Assembly (NCBI GenBank): GCA_041725895.1
Contig: JBGRQA010000010.1
Coordinates: 62,001 to 126,000 of the forward strand
Direction: 5' to 3'
DNA: 64,000 nucleotides
Source: JBGRQA01 sp041725895
GTDB lineage: Bacteria; Bacteroidota; Bacteroidia; Bacteroidales; Marinifilaceae
Made by a program: the position numbers and the translations under genes. Positions 9,577 to 18,348 of the stretch are shown here, piece by piece (positions within the stretch are counted from its first letter, which is position 1; every line of letters starts with the position of its first letter). Below the pieces are notes generated by a model, which was not told the DNA's origin, did not search any database, and saw only the letters and a program-made list of their open reading frames with translations.

Positions 9577-11790
9577 ATGCAAAGAATTAACTACTTACTA
9601 ATTTGTCTTCTGCTACTGGCATCTCAAACCCTGTTTGCTCAGTCAGTTCAGTTTTCAGGACATGTAATTGAAAAAGGTACGGAGCTACCACTAATTGGAG
9701 CCAATGTCTACTTTAGTGGAACCACCATTGGAACTTCTACCAACGCAGATGGAAAATTCTCCTTTCGAAAAGTAAAAACCGGAGAATATAACGTTATTGT
9801 ATCCTACTCCGGTTACAAGAGAATTAAAAGATCCATACAAATCACTGAAGGTAACAACACCATAATTTTCCAAATGGAAAAATCGGATCGCGTTCTGGGC
9901 GAAGTGGTTGTAACCGGCACAGGTACTCCGCATCATATGAAAAGCGCACCAGTACAAACAGAATTGATTAGTAAGAAATTGGTAAAAGGAGTTTCCGCAC
10001 CAACATTTACTGATTTGATGTCAAGCATCAGTCCATCCTTCGATTTTAGCCCTGGAACCATGGGATCATTCATGCAATTGAATGGCTTGGGCAACGATTA
10101 CATCCTGGTAATGGTTAATGGAAAAAGAATGTATGGAGATATAGGCGGGCACAACGATCTGAACCGAATCAATCCTGATAATATTGAACGAATTGAGGTT
10201 GTGAAAGGTGCTTCCTCATCTCTTTATGGTTCGGAGGCCATTGCCGGAGTAATCAATATAATTACTAAAGATTCAAAGCGAAAGGTACAGGTTGAAAACA
10301 ACTCCCGTATCGGAGAGAATGGCAGCTGGCAGCAAAACAATAACCTTCACCTGAATTTCGGACGTTTTTCATCCACCACAACATACTCTCGCAAAGAATC
10401 AGATGGATGGCAACTAAGCAAGTTTGAAATTGATGACGACAAAGACAACAATGATCCTTCGGACGATGTATTGGTAGAAACCGATGCAAAAGCCATGAAT
10501 GCTTTCGAGGACTACACCATTAGCCAGAAATTGGAATATGCTCCTACAAAAAAGCTGAACTTGTACGTGATGGGCTCCAAATATGAAAAAGATGTAATGA
10601 CGCCAACCACCGTGAAAAAGTATGGCTACTATTATGATGATTTTGGATATTCTGCCGGAGCCAAGTACATCTTGAATAAATCTGATTTCATTACACTGGA
10701 TTATAATTCAGATCAATTCAAATATTACTACAAATACAATCAGGATTATAAAGATTATACTACAGGTGAAAAGTCTCTAAATACAGATCAACGAAGAGAG
10801 GATGTGAATCTGAAATATGTATTCAACCTTAACAAAGCGAACAAAATTAGCATCGGTACTGAATATGTAAATGAAGAATTGAAATCGGAAGGGCGATTAG
10901 AAGCAGAAAAGGTTGATGCCTATACACTTTCGGCCTTTGCTCAGGATGAAATCAAACTGGTAAAGAATCTATCCGTAGTGGCCGGTTTGCGTTACGTAAA
11001 TCACAAAGAGTTTGGAAATTCCATCACACCCAAAGTGTCTGCACTGTACAAGTTGAAGGATTTTAATTTCCGGGGAACCTACGCTAAAGGTTTTAAGGCT
11101 CCAACCATGAAGGAACTTTACTATCATTACGAGAAAAGAGGTTCTCTTTACCTGGGAAATACGGAATTGGATCCACAAACTTCTGATTACTATTCGGCAT
11201 CCGTAGAGTACATCATTCAAAAAATGTCCTTTAGTGTATCAGCCTACCGCAATGATGTAAAAGACATGATTGGATACCAAACTATCGAAACCAGTACAGA
11301 GAACAAAGCCAACGGTGTTAAGAGAACTAAACAGCACTATAACATTGGAGAAGCCCAAAGTCAGGGGATTGATTTTCTTTTCAATGTACGGCTAGGGGCC
11401 GGCTTTACTGTTGGTGGTGGCTACAGCTATGTGGATGCTCAAAACGAAACAGAAGACATGCGTTTGGAAGGTGTTGCCCAAAACTATGCCAACTTCCGCT
11501 TACTATACGATCGCAACTGGAAAGACTATGCCTTAAATGTAAGTCTATTGGGAAGAATCCAGGATGAAAAATTCTATGATGATAATTCTGGAAATGCAGA
11601 AGGTTACAACCTTTGGAAGCTGACTACCACCCATCGTTTTGCCAATGTTGGTGCATTCAATCTGGAAGCAACTGCCGGAGTCGATAATATCTTCGATTAC
11701 GTTGATGATCGTCCTTATGGAGTACACTACGGAACCATGACTCCCGGAAGAACATATTTTGTTGGTTTAAACATTCGATTCGCAAAATAA
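9577..11790 (+). CDS. btuB: TonB-dependent outer-membrane cobalamin receptor (BtuB-like)
   Basis: This is an outer-membrane receptor probably importing cobalamin with TonB energy. ATG 9577 gives 737 aa and a compact signal peptide (MQRINYLLICLLLL...LFAQ). In-frame ATG 9544 and TTG 9529 are possible, and a GGAG at 9531 slightly favours 9544. After the signal comes a CarboxypepD-reg domain (about 23-105; SGHVIEKGTELPLIGANV), then a plug starting at GEVVVTGTG with VKGASSSLYGSEAIAGVINI, then a beta-barrel to the C-terminal NIRFAK. It is the first gene after the cobalamin riboswitch and is followed by BtuFCD-like genes, which fixes the likely substrate. Family members also carry other cofactors and siderophores, so specificity rests on the riboswitch. 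Confidence 0.92.
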   Translation: MQRINYLLICLLLLASQTLFAQSVQFSGHVIEKGTELPLIGANVYFSGTTIGTSTNADGKFSFRKVKTGEYNVIVSYSGYKRIKRSIQITEGNNTIIFQMEKSDRVLGEVVVTGTGTPHHMKSAPVQTELISKKLVKGVSAPTFTDLMSSISPSFDFSPGTMGSFMQLNGLGNDYILVMVNGKRMYGDIGGHNDLNRINPDNIERIEVVKGASSSLYGSEAIAGVINIITKDSKRKVQVENNSRIGENGSWQQNNNLHLNFGRFSSTTTYSRKESDGWQLSKFEIDDDKDNNDPSDDVLVETDAKAMNAFEDYTISQKLEYAPTKKLNLYVMGSKYEKDVMTPTTVKKYGYYYDDFGYSAGAKYILNKSDFITLDYNSDQFKYYYKYNQDYKDYTTGEKSLNTDQRREDVNLKYVFNLNKANKISIGTEYVNEELKSEGRLEAEKVDAYTLSAFAQDEIKLVKNLSVVAGLRYVNHKEFGNSITPKVSALYKLKDFNFRGTYAKGFKAPTMKELYYHYEKRGSLYLGNTELDPQTSDYYSASVEYIIQKMSFSVSAYRNDVKDMIGYQTIETSTENKANGVKRTKQHYNIGEAQSQGIDFLFNVRLGAGFTVGGGYSYVDAQNETEDMRLEGVAQNYANFRLLYDRNWKDYALNVSLLGRIQDEKFYDDNSGNAEGYNLWKLTTTHRFANVGAFNLEATAGVDNIFDYVDDRPYGVHYGTMTPGRTYFVGLNIRFAK

Positions 11791-11819
11791 CGAAAAATGG
11801 GGTAAAATATTCAATAATA

Positions 11820-11908
11820 TAGCTTTACACCCATATTTCACTTGAAATATCAAGCTATTGACGATAAGCCATTAGCCGTTGGAACAGAACAATGGCTAAT
11901 AGCTTATC
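11820..11908 (+). promoter_or_regulatory. Two consecutive hairpins between btuB and the PepSY gene
   Basis: Hairpin 1 spans 11820-11857. Its inner stem is perfect (ATATTTCA 11833-11840, TGAAATAT 11843-11850) and its outer pair is TAGCTT/AAGCTA. Hairpin 2 pairs 11863-11880 with 11891-11908 over 18 positions, with one mismatch and one G-U, around a 10-nt loop. No T-tract follows, so neither looks like an intrinsic terminator. A processing, stabilising or partial-attenuation role is inferred. Hairpin 2 would bury the upstream ATG at 11892. Confidence 0.65.
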
Positions 11909-11933
11909 TAAAATATTTAATAAACATCAGAAA

Positions 11934-13412
11934 ATGAATAGAGTTAAGAACTTCCTAATCCAATTGCATAATCTAACAGGAACATTCCTAAGCCTGATGT
12001 TTGTGGTTTGGTTTCTGTCTGGTTTTGTTCTGATTTTTTGTGGATTTCCTCACGCCTCCCGTGAAGAAAGGTTTTTAAATCTATCCAGTATAACCCAAGC
12101 GGATTTTGATGCGATTCAAAATCCGCTTGCATCGTTTAAAGGACGGATCGAATTGGAGAAAATTGGCGATCAACCAGTTTATCGGATCTACAAGGGACGA
12201 AAGAATCAGAATGTATACAATGCCTACACCCTGAAGCCAACACCTGAAATGACGGAAGGAGAAGCTGTCCATCTGGCTGAGCAGTTCAATAGGGCAAAGG
12301 TAAAGCAGGTTAAAGTGATGAAAGATTTGGACCAATGGATGCCCTGGAGCTACTACCGCCCCCTCTTGCCTATCTTCAAATGCTATCTGAACGATTCGAA
12401 ACACACCCAACTGTACATCTCCTCCAAAACAGGAAGCATACTACAAGAAACCACCAGAAGCAAACGTTGGGCCGCACGTTTAGGTGCCATTCCACATTGG
12501 GTTTATTTCACCTCCCTTCGATTGAAAACCGGGTTGTGGTTGAAAGTGGTAACCTGGCTATCCTCCTTCGGTGTATTCGTATGCCTTACCGGAATAATTG
12601 CCGGCTTTATTCGTCTCCGCAAAAGAAAGAAGCACCAAACATGGACCGATTTTAGTCCCTACAAGAAATTCTGGCACAAGTGGCACCATATTACCGGCTT
12701 CTTTTTCGGACTCTTCGTTTTCACCTTCATCCTAAGTGGCTTAATTTCGGTAACGGATATCCCCTCGTGGATGGTTCCGGTGCATGCCAAACAATCCCCC
12801 TCCAAACAGTGGAACCAGAAACTGGAATTAAACGAACACCTGAACTACTCCCCGAAAGAGATCTGGACAGCACAGAAGAACAAGAAAGACATCCGGAAAA
12901 TAGTATGGAAAACGGTGATGGATCAATCCTCACTTTTCGTCTACCGAAATGATTACCAAGTCCCGGAAGTATATATCTGCGGAAAAGACAGCATCTACAA
13001 ACGAGAAAAATATTGCGAGCAAGAGATAAAAGCCTGGGCCAATCGCGTTTTTTGCAACCATAATTATACACTCACCAGCATAAAAGAATACAACAACTAC
13101 TACCAGAAATCAGGGATGCGGTCAAGACCATTACCAGCCTGGCAAATTGATCTGAACGATAAGGATGACTACCGTTTGTATCTCGATCCAACAACCGGAG
13201 AGACAATTGCCTCTTACAACAATAACGACAGAGCCCGTAGATGGTTGTATCGTGCATTGCACACCTTTAATCTCGAAGTATTCAAAAAGCATGAATGGCT
13301 GCGAAAATTACTCCTAATTCTTGCCTCATTAGGAGGTTTAATCGTAAGCCTGTCCGGTTTAGTTCTAAGTGTAAGATGGCTAAAAAGAAATTACAAACAG
13401 AAATTATTATAA
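11934..13412 (+). CDS. PepSY-domain integral membrane protein in the B12 operon
   Basis: The protein is a PepSY-associated transmembrane protein of about 492 aa from ATG 11934. ATG 11892 would add 14 residues but sits inside a hairpin. A first membrane helix (LTGTFLSLMFVVWFLSGFVL) precedes a PepSY-like periplasmic segment (YTLKPTPEMTEGEAVHLAEQF). Further helices follow (VVTWLSSFGVFVCLTG; HHITGFFFGLFVFTFILSGL), then a second periplasmic segment and a C-terminal helix (LLLILASLGGLIVSLSGLVL). Related proteins are common in iron and siderophore loci, where some are thought to act in periplasmic reduction. Here its place between btuB and btuF suggests work on the imported corrinoid, which is inference. 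The stop lies 14 bp before the next start. Confidence 0.85.
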   Translation: MNRVKNFLIQLHNLTGTFLSLMFVVWFLSGFVLIFCGFPHASREERFLNLSSITQADFDAIQNPLASFKGRIELEKIGDQPVYRIYKGRKNQNVYNAYTLKPTPEMTEGEAVHLAEQFNRAKVKQVKVMKDLDQWMPWSYYRPLLPIFKCYLNDSKHTQLYISSKTGSILQETTRSKRWAARLGAIPHWVYFTSLRLKTGLWLKVVTWLSSFGVFVCLTGIIAGFIRLRKRKKHQTWTDFSPYKKFWHKWHHITGFFFGLFVFTFILSGLISVTDIPSWMVPVHAKQSPSKQWNQKLELNEHLNYSPKEIWTAQKNKKDIRKIVWKTVMDQSSLFVYRNDYQVPEVYICGKDSIYKREKYCEQEIKAWANRVFCNHNYTLTSIKEYNNYYQKSGMRSRPLPAWQIDLNDKDDYRLYLDPTTGETIASYNNNDRARRWLYRALHTFNLEVFKKHEWLRKLLLILASLGGLIVSLSGLVLSVRWLKRNYKQKLL

Positions 13413-13426
13413 TACGATTTCAAATT

Positions 13427-14560
13427 ATGAATGGAAGACACTTATCGTTTTTGTTCGCCGTTGTTGTATTAATAAGCCTCATGGCCTGTCAATCCTCAAC
13501 AAAACAAAAAGGAACTCCTTGTCCTGAGAAGATAGTAAAACCTAAAGAGTTGAAATATGCTCAAAGTTTTGAGTTGGCAGATGCCGGAAATTATCAGTTG
13601 CTGAAAGTGTACCGCAAACGCAAACAAGATGAAGCCCACGAAACCTTTGCATTGGTTCCTCGTGGTGCGGCAAAACCTGAAACCAATGCCCAAATTATTC
13701 CCGTACCCTGTAAAAAAATAATCTGCCTTTCATCCACTCAGCTGACCTATTTCTTCGCCTTGCAAGATATCGATAACATTGTAGCAACCAACAGCAGTCG
13801 ACATCTCTTCCACAAAGGACTAAACCAGCGAATTAAGGAAGGAAAAGTGAAGCGGGTGGGAAAAGAAGGTCACTTCAACACCGAACTGATTGCAGGATTG
13901 AATCCCGACGTAATTTTCGTGTCGCCCTACAAATCGGGAGGTTACGATGCTTTGAAGAACCTGGGAATTCCCTTGGTGCCAATGGCAGCCTACGATGAGA
14001 AGAATCCACTGGGCCGCGCTGAATGGGTGAAAATGATTGCCCCCTTCATCGGTAGGGAAAAAGAGGCCGATTCCCTTTTCAACAAGCTCTCTGTTCGCTA
14101 CGACTCCCTGAAACGACTCGCAGCAAATGTAGAACACCGCCCCACTGTTTTCTCCGGGAAAATGCGTTCGGGAACCTGGTACGTTCCAGGCGGAAAGAGT
14201 TTTTATGCCAACTACTTCCGCGATGCCGGAGCCGAATACATTATCAAAGACGAGAAGCAAGGGGCTTATCCACTCGATTTTGAAACAGTGTACACCAAAG
14301 CAGCCAATTGCGATTTTTGGCGCATTCTGGTACCGGAACCCATCGGTTTCGATCGCAAGGCCATGATAAGCCAGGATCCTCGCTATGGTGACTTTAAAGC
14401 ATATCAGGAAGGCAATGTGATTATGTGTAACATTCGGGAAAAACCTTTCTACGAGCAGAATGCGATGAAGCCCGATGTTATTTTGGCGGACTACATTCAT
14501 TTCTTCCATCCTGAACTACTGCCAGGCCACAAACCTGAGTTCTACGAATTTCTGAAATAG
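13427..14560 (+). CDS. btuF: ABC transporter substrate-binding lipoprotein (BtuF-like)
   Basis: ATG 13427 gives 377 aa with a lipoprotein signal (MNGRHLSFLFAVVVLISLMAC, lipid Cys21). An earlier in-frame ATG at 13295 overlaps the upstream gene and destroys this signal, so it was not used. The protein has a class III binding-protein fold: KIICLSSTQLTYFFALQ, then IAGLNPDVIFVSPYKSGG, as in BtuF/FhuD proteins. It probably binds cobalamin in the periplasm and passes it to the adjacent permease. An N-terminal region of about 80 residues before the Fe/B12 periplasmic-binding core is longer than in the E. coli protein. Confidence 0.88.
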   Translation: MNGRHLSFLFAVVVLISLMACQSSTKQKGTPCPEKIVKPKELKYAQSFELADAGNYQLLKVYRKRKQDEAHETFALVPRGAAKPETNAQIIPVPCKKIICLSSTQLTYFFALQDIDNIVATNSSRHLFHKGLNQRIKEGKVKRVGKEGHFNTELIAGLNPDVIFVSPYKSGGYDALKNLGIPLVPMAAYDEKNPLGRAEWVKMIAPFIGREKEADSLFNKLSVRYDSLKRLAANVEHRPTVFSGKMRSGTWYVPGGKSFYANYFRDAGAEYIIKDEKQGAYPLDFETVYTKAANCDFWRILVPEPIGFDRKAMISQDPRYGDFKAYQEGNVIMCNIREKPFYEQNAMKPDVILADYIHFFHPELLPGHKPEFYEFLK

Positions 14561-14565
14561 TAAAA

Positions 14566-15615
14566 ATGAAGTCGATTCTTTTGAGAAAACCCGTAATTAT
14601 CCTGTCAGCACTCCTGCTTCTGTTTGTACTGGCCGGATTAAACCTTGCCCTGGGATCTGTAAACATCCCCTTTCACGATGTAGTGAATGTTCTTCTGGGC
14701 AAAGGATCAGAAAATATCATCTGGGAAAATATCCTGCTTCGAACCCGATTACCACAAACCATTGTGGCCCTGGGTGCAGGCATGGCTTTGGGAGTGGCAG
14801 GACTTTTAATGCAGACCTTGTTTCGAAATCCATTGGCCGGGCCTTCCGTTTTGGGAATCTCTTCCGGCTCCAGTTTGGGTGTTGGCTTTGTCCTGCTGGT
14901 TGCCGGACAAGTATGGGGTTTATCCTTTTCCAAATTGGGTCTGTGGGGTGATCTGGCCGTAATTATAGCATCCCTGGGAGGCGCTTTTGCCGTCCTGGCC
15001 CTAATTCTGTTCATCTCTCATAAAGTAGGGGGAACACTAGGAGTTTTAATCATTGGAGTAATGATTGGTTACCTTTCCAACTCTATTGTGGGAGTGTTAA
15101 AATTCTATAGTCTAGAGGAAGATGTACACAACTATGTAATCTGGGGCTTGGGTAGCTTTAGCCGAATGTCGGTAGACCGGGCGAATCTCTTTGCTGTTTT
15201 AACCATTGTACCGGCTACTCTTTCTCTGCTCCTGAGCAAATCTCTCAACCTAATGGCTTTGGGTGATCGCTACGCCAGCAACCTGGGCCTGCGAATCGGA
15301 CGTACCCGTTTGCTGATTATTCTTACTTCCGGAGCACTTACAGCAATTGTAACAGCCTTCTGTGGTCCAATCATTTTTATCGGCATGGCAGTACCACACC
15401 TGGCAAAATTGGCCTCCCGAACCAGCAATCACCTCTATCTCATTACCAATGCCTGCATTCTTGGAGCGGCTACGGCGCTACTCTGTAATCTTCTGGCGCG
15501 TCTACCTGGAATGGAGAGCGAACTGCCAATTAATTCGGTTACGGCCTTTATTGGTGCACCAGTTGTAATTTCGGTCATCTGGAAAAAACGAAGAGAAAAT
15601 CAATTGGATCGTTAG
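14566..15615 (+). CDS. btuC: ABC transporter permease, FecCD/BtuC family
   Basis: The protein has 349 aa and about ten hydrophobic helices, typical for BtuC/FecCD permeases. Recognisable family segments include LRTRLPQTIVALGAGMALGV, QTLFRNPLAGPSVLGISSG, and GPIIFIGMAVPHLAKL near the C-terminus. It starts 5 bp after btuF and ends 2 bp before the ATPase gene, so translation is probably coupled. It should form the inner-membrane channel for cobalamin. Siderophore permeases share this family; the riboswitch supports B12. Confidence 0.93.
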   Translation: MKSILLRKPVIILSALLLLFVLAGLNLALGSVNIPFHDVVNVLLGKGSENIIWENILLRTRLPQTIVALGAGMALGVAGLLMQTLFRNPLAGPSVLGISSGSSLGVGFVLLVAGQVWGLSFSKLGLWGDLAVIIASLGGAFAVLALILFISHKVGGTLGVLIIGVMIGYLSNSIVGVLKFYSLEEDVHNYVIWGLGSFSRMSVDRANLFAVLTIVPATLSLLLSKSLNLMALGDRYASNLGLRIGRTRLLIILTSGALTAIVTAFCGPIIFIGMAVPHLAKLASRTSNHLYLITNACILGAATALLCNLLARLPGMESELPINSVTAFIGAPVVISVIWKKRRENQLDR

Positions 15616-15617
15616 AA

Positions 15618-16685
15618 ATGAAAGAAACACTACTACAAATAAATAAACTCACTATTGGATACGGCAGTGGCAACAAAGCCAAAATCGTAGCAGCCGATTT
15701 AAATGCAGGCATTCCCAAGGGAGAATTGGTTTGCCTTTTGGGCTCCAACGGAACGGGGAAAAGTACTCTAATGCGAAGTCTTTGCGGATTTCAACCCACT
15801 TTAGGCGGTGAAGTATTGATCGACAAACGATCCGTAACTGAGCTCAGCGAAAAAGAGCTTTCGATTCGTGTGGCAGTTGTACTCACCGACCGGGTTGTAG
15901 TGCCCAATGCTACGGTAGAAGAACTCGTGGGGTATGGTCGCAGTCCCTATACCGGAATGCTGGGCCGGTTGAATCAGGAAGATAAAAATATAGTTGCAAA
16001 GGCAATGGAGCAATGTGGCATTGCACACAAAAGCAAGAGCCTGCTTTCAGCACTGAGCGATGGAGAAAGGCAGAAAGCCTTTATTGCAAAGGCGCTGGCA
16101 CAGGATACACCTCTAATCATACTGGATGAACCGACTGCTTTTTTGGATCTGCCGGCCCGGGTGGAAATCATGCAACTGCTGCGGGAAATTGCCAACCATT
16201 CCGGAAAATCCATTCTCATGTCCACCCACGATCTCGATTTGGCTCTACAACTGGCCGATCGTTTATGGCTACTGCGCCAAGGGGGACCACTGCTAACCGG
16301 CAGCCCTGAGGATCTGTTACTGCAAAACGCTTTCCAACCCATGTTTCAGCACAAGGGAATTGTTTTTGACAATCGCACCGGTCTGTTCCAGGTGAGTCAC
16401 AAACAGCATTCCACTTTGCCGGTGAAAGGGCATGGCTTTGAATATGTACTACTTCGACGTGCCTTTTCCCGAAAAGGAATCCAACTGGTAAAAGCACAAC
16501 CGCATGAAGAATTCTGGTTAGAAGTAGGGAATGATTGTACAAAGCCTTTTTCTCTTTATTGGGAAGGGGAATGTATTGAAAAGGAAAAGTCGGTTGAGAA
16601 TTTTGTAGATAAAGTTCTTGCTCTGCAAAAGGTGATCGGGGAAACCAGTAGTAAGCAGAATATTCTGAGTGGCAAACCAAGCTAA
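15618..16685 (+). CDS. btuD: ABC transporter ATPase (BtuD-like) with a C-terminal extension of about 95 residues
   Basis: The protein has 355 aa, against about 250 for standard BtuD. Walker A is GSNGTGKS (42-49), the signature is LSDGE (147-151) rather than LSGGQ, Walker B is LIILDE (166-171), and the switch His is H204 in STHD. Residues 262-355 form an extra domain (KGHGFEYVLLRRAFSRKG...FWLEVGNDCTKPFSLYWEG) that I do not recognise, although similar tails occur on ATPases of this type in Bacteroidota. It powers import through the BtuC-like partner. It is the last gene of the riboswitch operon. Confidence 0.92.
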   Translation: MKETLLQINKLTIGYGSGNKAKIVAADLNAGIPKGELVCLLGSNGTGKSTLMRSLCGFQPTLGGEVLIDKRSVTELSEKELSIRVAVVLTDRVVVPNATVEELVGYGRSPYTGMLGRLNQEDKNIVAKAMEQCGIAHKSKSLLSALSDGERQKAFIAKALAQDTPLIILDEPTAFLDLPARVEIMQLLREIANHSGKSILMSTHDLDLALQLADRLWLLRQGGPLLTGSPEDLLLQNAFQPMFQHKGIVFDNRTGLFQVSHKQHSTLPVKGHGFEYVLLRRAFSRKGIQLVKAQPHEEFWLEVGNDCTKPFSLYWEGECIEKEKSVENFVDKVLALQKVIGETSSKQNILSGKPS

Positions 16686-16782
16686 TACAGTCAATATTTC
16701 TAATTAGATGGTTTCGGTTCTTCTTGAAAGGTAACCCCATAATTATTTTCGAATCCCAATTAAAAGCGAGGATGCTTGTAAA

Positions 16783-17095
16783 TTGAAATTTCCTGGTCGA
16801 AATGGAAGGCTTTCTGTCTTTCGGGCAATTCTTTCTGTTCTTCCGGAAAGTCTTTCTGTCCTTCGGGAAGTTCTCTGTGGTCGAAAATTATTTTTCTCAG
16901 GTCGAAATGGATTGCTTTCTGTCTTTCGGGCGATTCTTTCTGTTCTTCGGGAAAGTCTTTCTGTCCTTCGGGAAAGTCTTTCTGTCCTTCGGGAAGTTCT
17001 CTGTGGTTGAAAATTAATTTCCTCAGGTCGAAATGGATTGCTTTCTGTTCTTCGGACGATTCTTTCTGTTCTTCGGGAAAGTCTCTGTGGTTAAA
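16783..17095. repeat. Nested tandem repeat with 21-bp period, open in frame on both strands
   Basis: The inner unit contains TTTCTGTCCTTCGGGAAAG, about 21 bp. An outer marker, GGTCGAAATGG, recurs at 16795, 16900 and 17026. The spacings of 105 and 126 bp are 5 and 6 inner periods. On the minus strand a 132-codon frame (16760-17158, ATG) reads heptads such as ELPEGQKDFPEEQKE alternating with AIHFDLRKIIFDHR. On the plus strand frames read FLSFGKVFLSFGK. Each inner unit carries TCCTTCGGGA, a UUCG-capped mini-hairpin when transcribed rightward. I cannot tell whether it is translated; the charged minus-strand frame is the better coding candidate. Confidence 0.75.
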
Positions 17096-17517
17096 ATCGA
17101 AATACCAGGTATTCATCCGAAATGTAGGGTTTTCCCCCGTATGATCCATCCCATGCATAGAGAAGCTCTTCCGTATTGTGTGGAAGAATCACTAGGTGAA
17201 AATATCCACTGCCCTTTTGAATTAGGCAATTGCCCGATTCCTTTTTTCCTTTGCTCCGGTGCAAGAATGCCTTTTCTGGTATCTTTGAATCATTTGCAGA
17301 CGGATATTCATCCATCACAGGTTCAAACAAACGAAAGGGGAACGTTCCTTCATTATTTTCCGGATGTACGGATCCTTTCATGATACCAATTCTTTGTATT
17401 GATCACCAATTGCTGTATTAGCTCCTTAATTAAATCGTATTTGAATAGTAGATTGGGACAGAGGACCGCCTTTTTCGAACAAAGAGAAAGAGAGAGTGGA
17501 GAAGAATGATCGAAATA

Positions 17518-17552
17518 AAGGTCTTTGTTTGTTTCTTACAAACAAAGACCTT
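17518..17552. terminator. Perfect 15-bp hairpin, possible terminator
   Basis: AAGGTCTTTGTTTGT at 17518-17532 pairs exactly with ACAAACAAAGACCTT at 17538-17552 around a 5-nt loop (TTCTT). There is no T-tract on either side. It could end transcripts running on from the B12 operon or be a small mobile remnant. Function is not shown by the sequence. Confidence 0.4.
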
Positions 17553-18132
17553 ACGTATCGCCAGGCGTGCAACTGTGTTTTATGAATTCAATCAAATGAT
17601 GGGCCTGCATAAAATGTATTCTTATTGGTTGCAGAAACCTTTTTCGTCTATTCCCAAGTAACTACCTGAGTGCATTCATCTTCGAGCACATAACGCGCAA
17701 AAAGAAGTTGCAAAGTAGTTGCCTCAAAAAAAAGAGCCATCCCCATTTTGAAATAGTGTCATTTCTGAAAGTATACTCCTACTGTTTCCACAGTTTATGG
17801 TATACTCTCTCCTTTTGCCACATTCAACAAAACAGAGTCTATATGATTTTTAGTTGGTAAAAATAAATTGTATTTGTTCGTAGAATATTTACTGTTATAA
17901 TTCCTTGTTCCAGATCGCATTAACTTTAATCGTAGCGCATCGGCATTGGCAACGGAGGTGGGGCCCCATAGGCGAGAGAGGCGTGAAGAACAGAATGCTG
18001 TTTAATTCGAGATAATTTTCTCGGGCCTCATTGATTTCGCTTCGCTCTGTAGAGCCAAGGAACGAGGTGAGTTCATTCTGTTTAGCCTTCGAGTCGTGAT
18101 GGGCCACCGAGTGCCGTAGCCTAGAATTTTTG

Positions 18133-18158
18133 GTACTTTTTTTTCATGAAAAAAGTAC
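18133..18158. repeat. Inverted repeat GTACTTTTTT / AAAAAAGTAC in a GC-richer intergenic segment
   Basis: GTACTTTTTT (18133-18142) and AAAAAAGTAC (18149-18158) are exact inverted copies around TTCATG. The surrounding segment (about 17930-18200) is visibly richer in G and C than its neighbours and contains broken open frames. It may be a dispersed non-coding repeat; I cannot test copy number here. Confidence 0.45.
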
Positions 18159-18348
18159 AAGCCCTTCCGGCTAAAGGACGAAAGCATAATGTTAGGAATT
18201 ACTTTGAACGAAAAACACCCACTATAATCCATATATAACAACATCACGTTACATATTTTGGGGGCTAGTGTCCTATTAGACCTCTATACTCCTCCCATTC
18301 TAAGTATAGAAGTACTTCAATTTAACTTGAGTTACCAGCAAAAATTCC

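Larger units (their letters stand above)
16686..18348. other. Gene-poor region with repeats and hairpins
   Basis: Between btuD and the M56 gene I find no conserved protein. The region holds a 21-bp-period array (about 16783-17095), a perfect hairpin (17518-17552), a GC-richer segment (about 17930-18200) with a 10-bp inverted repeat (18133-18158), and a weak 7-bp hairpin (18283-18310) after the M56 stop. Several short overlapping open frames on both strands look accidental or repeat-derived. Confidence 0.6.

Noticed and set aside
16783..17095. CRISPR-like array
   Set aside because: The 21-bp units are contiguous, with no unique spacers between them, and no cas genes are near.
17033..17383. 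Plus-strand 116-codon and minus-strand 96-codon frames after the repeat array
   Set aside because: They overlap each other on opposite strands and show no domain, signal or conserved pattern.
17895..18247. Two overlapping minus-strand hypothetical proteins
   Set aside because: The frames overlap, have no start context or motif, and lie in a compositionally odd segment likely to be non-coding.
18283..18310. Terminator after the M56 gene
   Set aside because: Only a 7-bp stem with a 14-nt loop and no T-tract on the minus strand.
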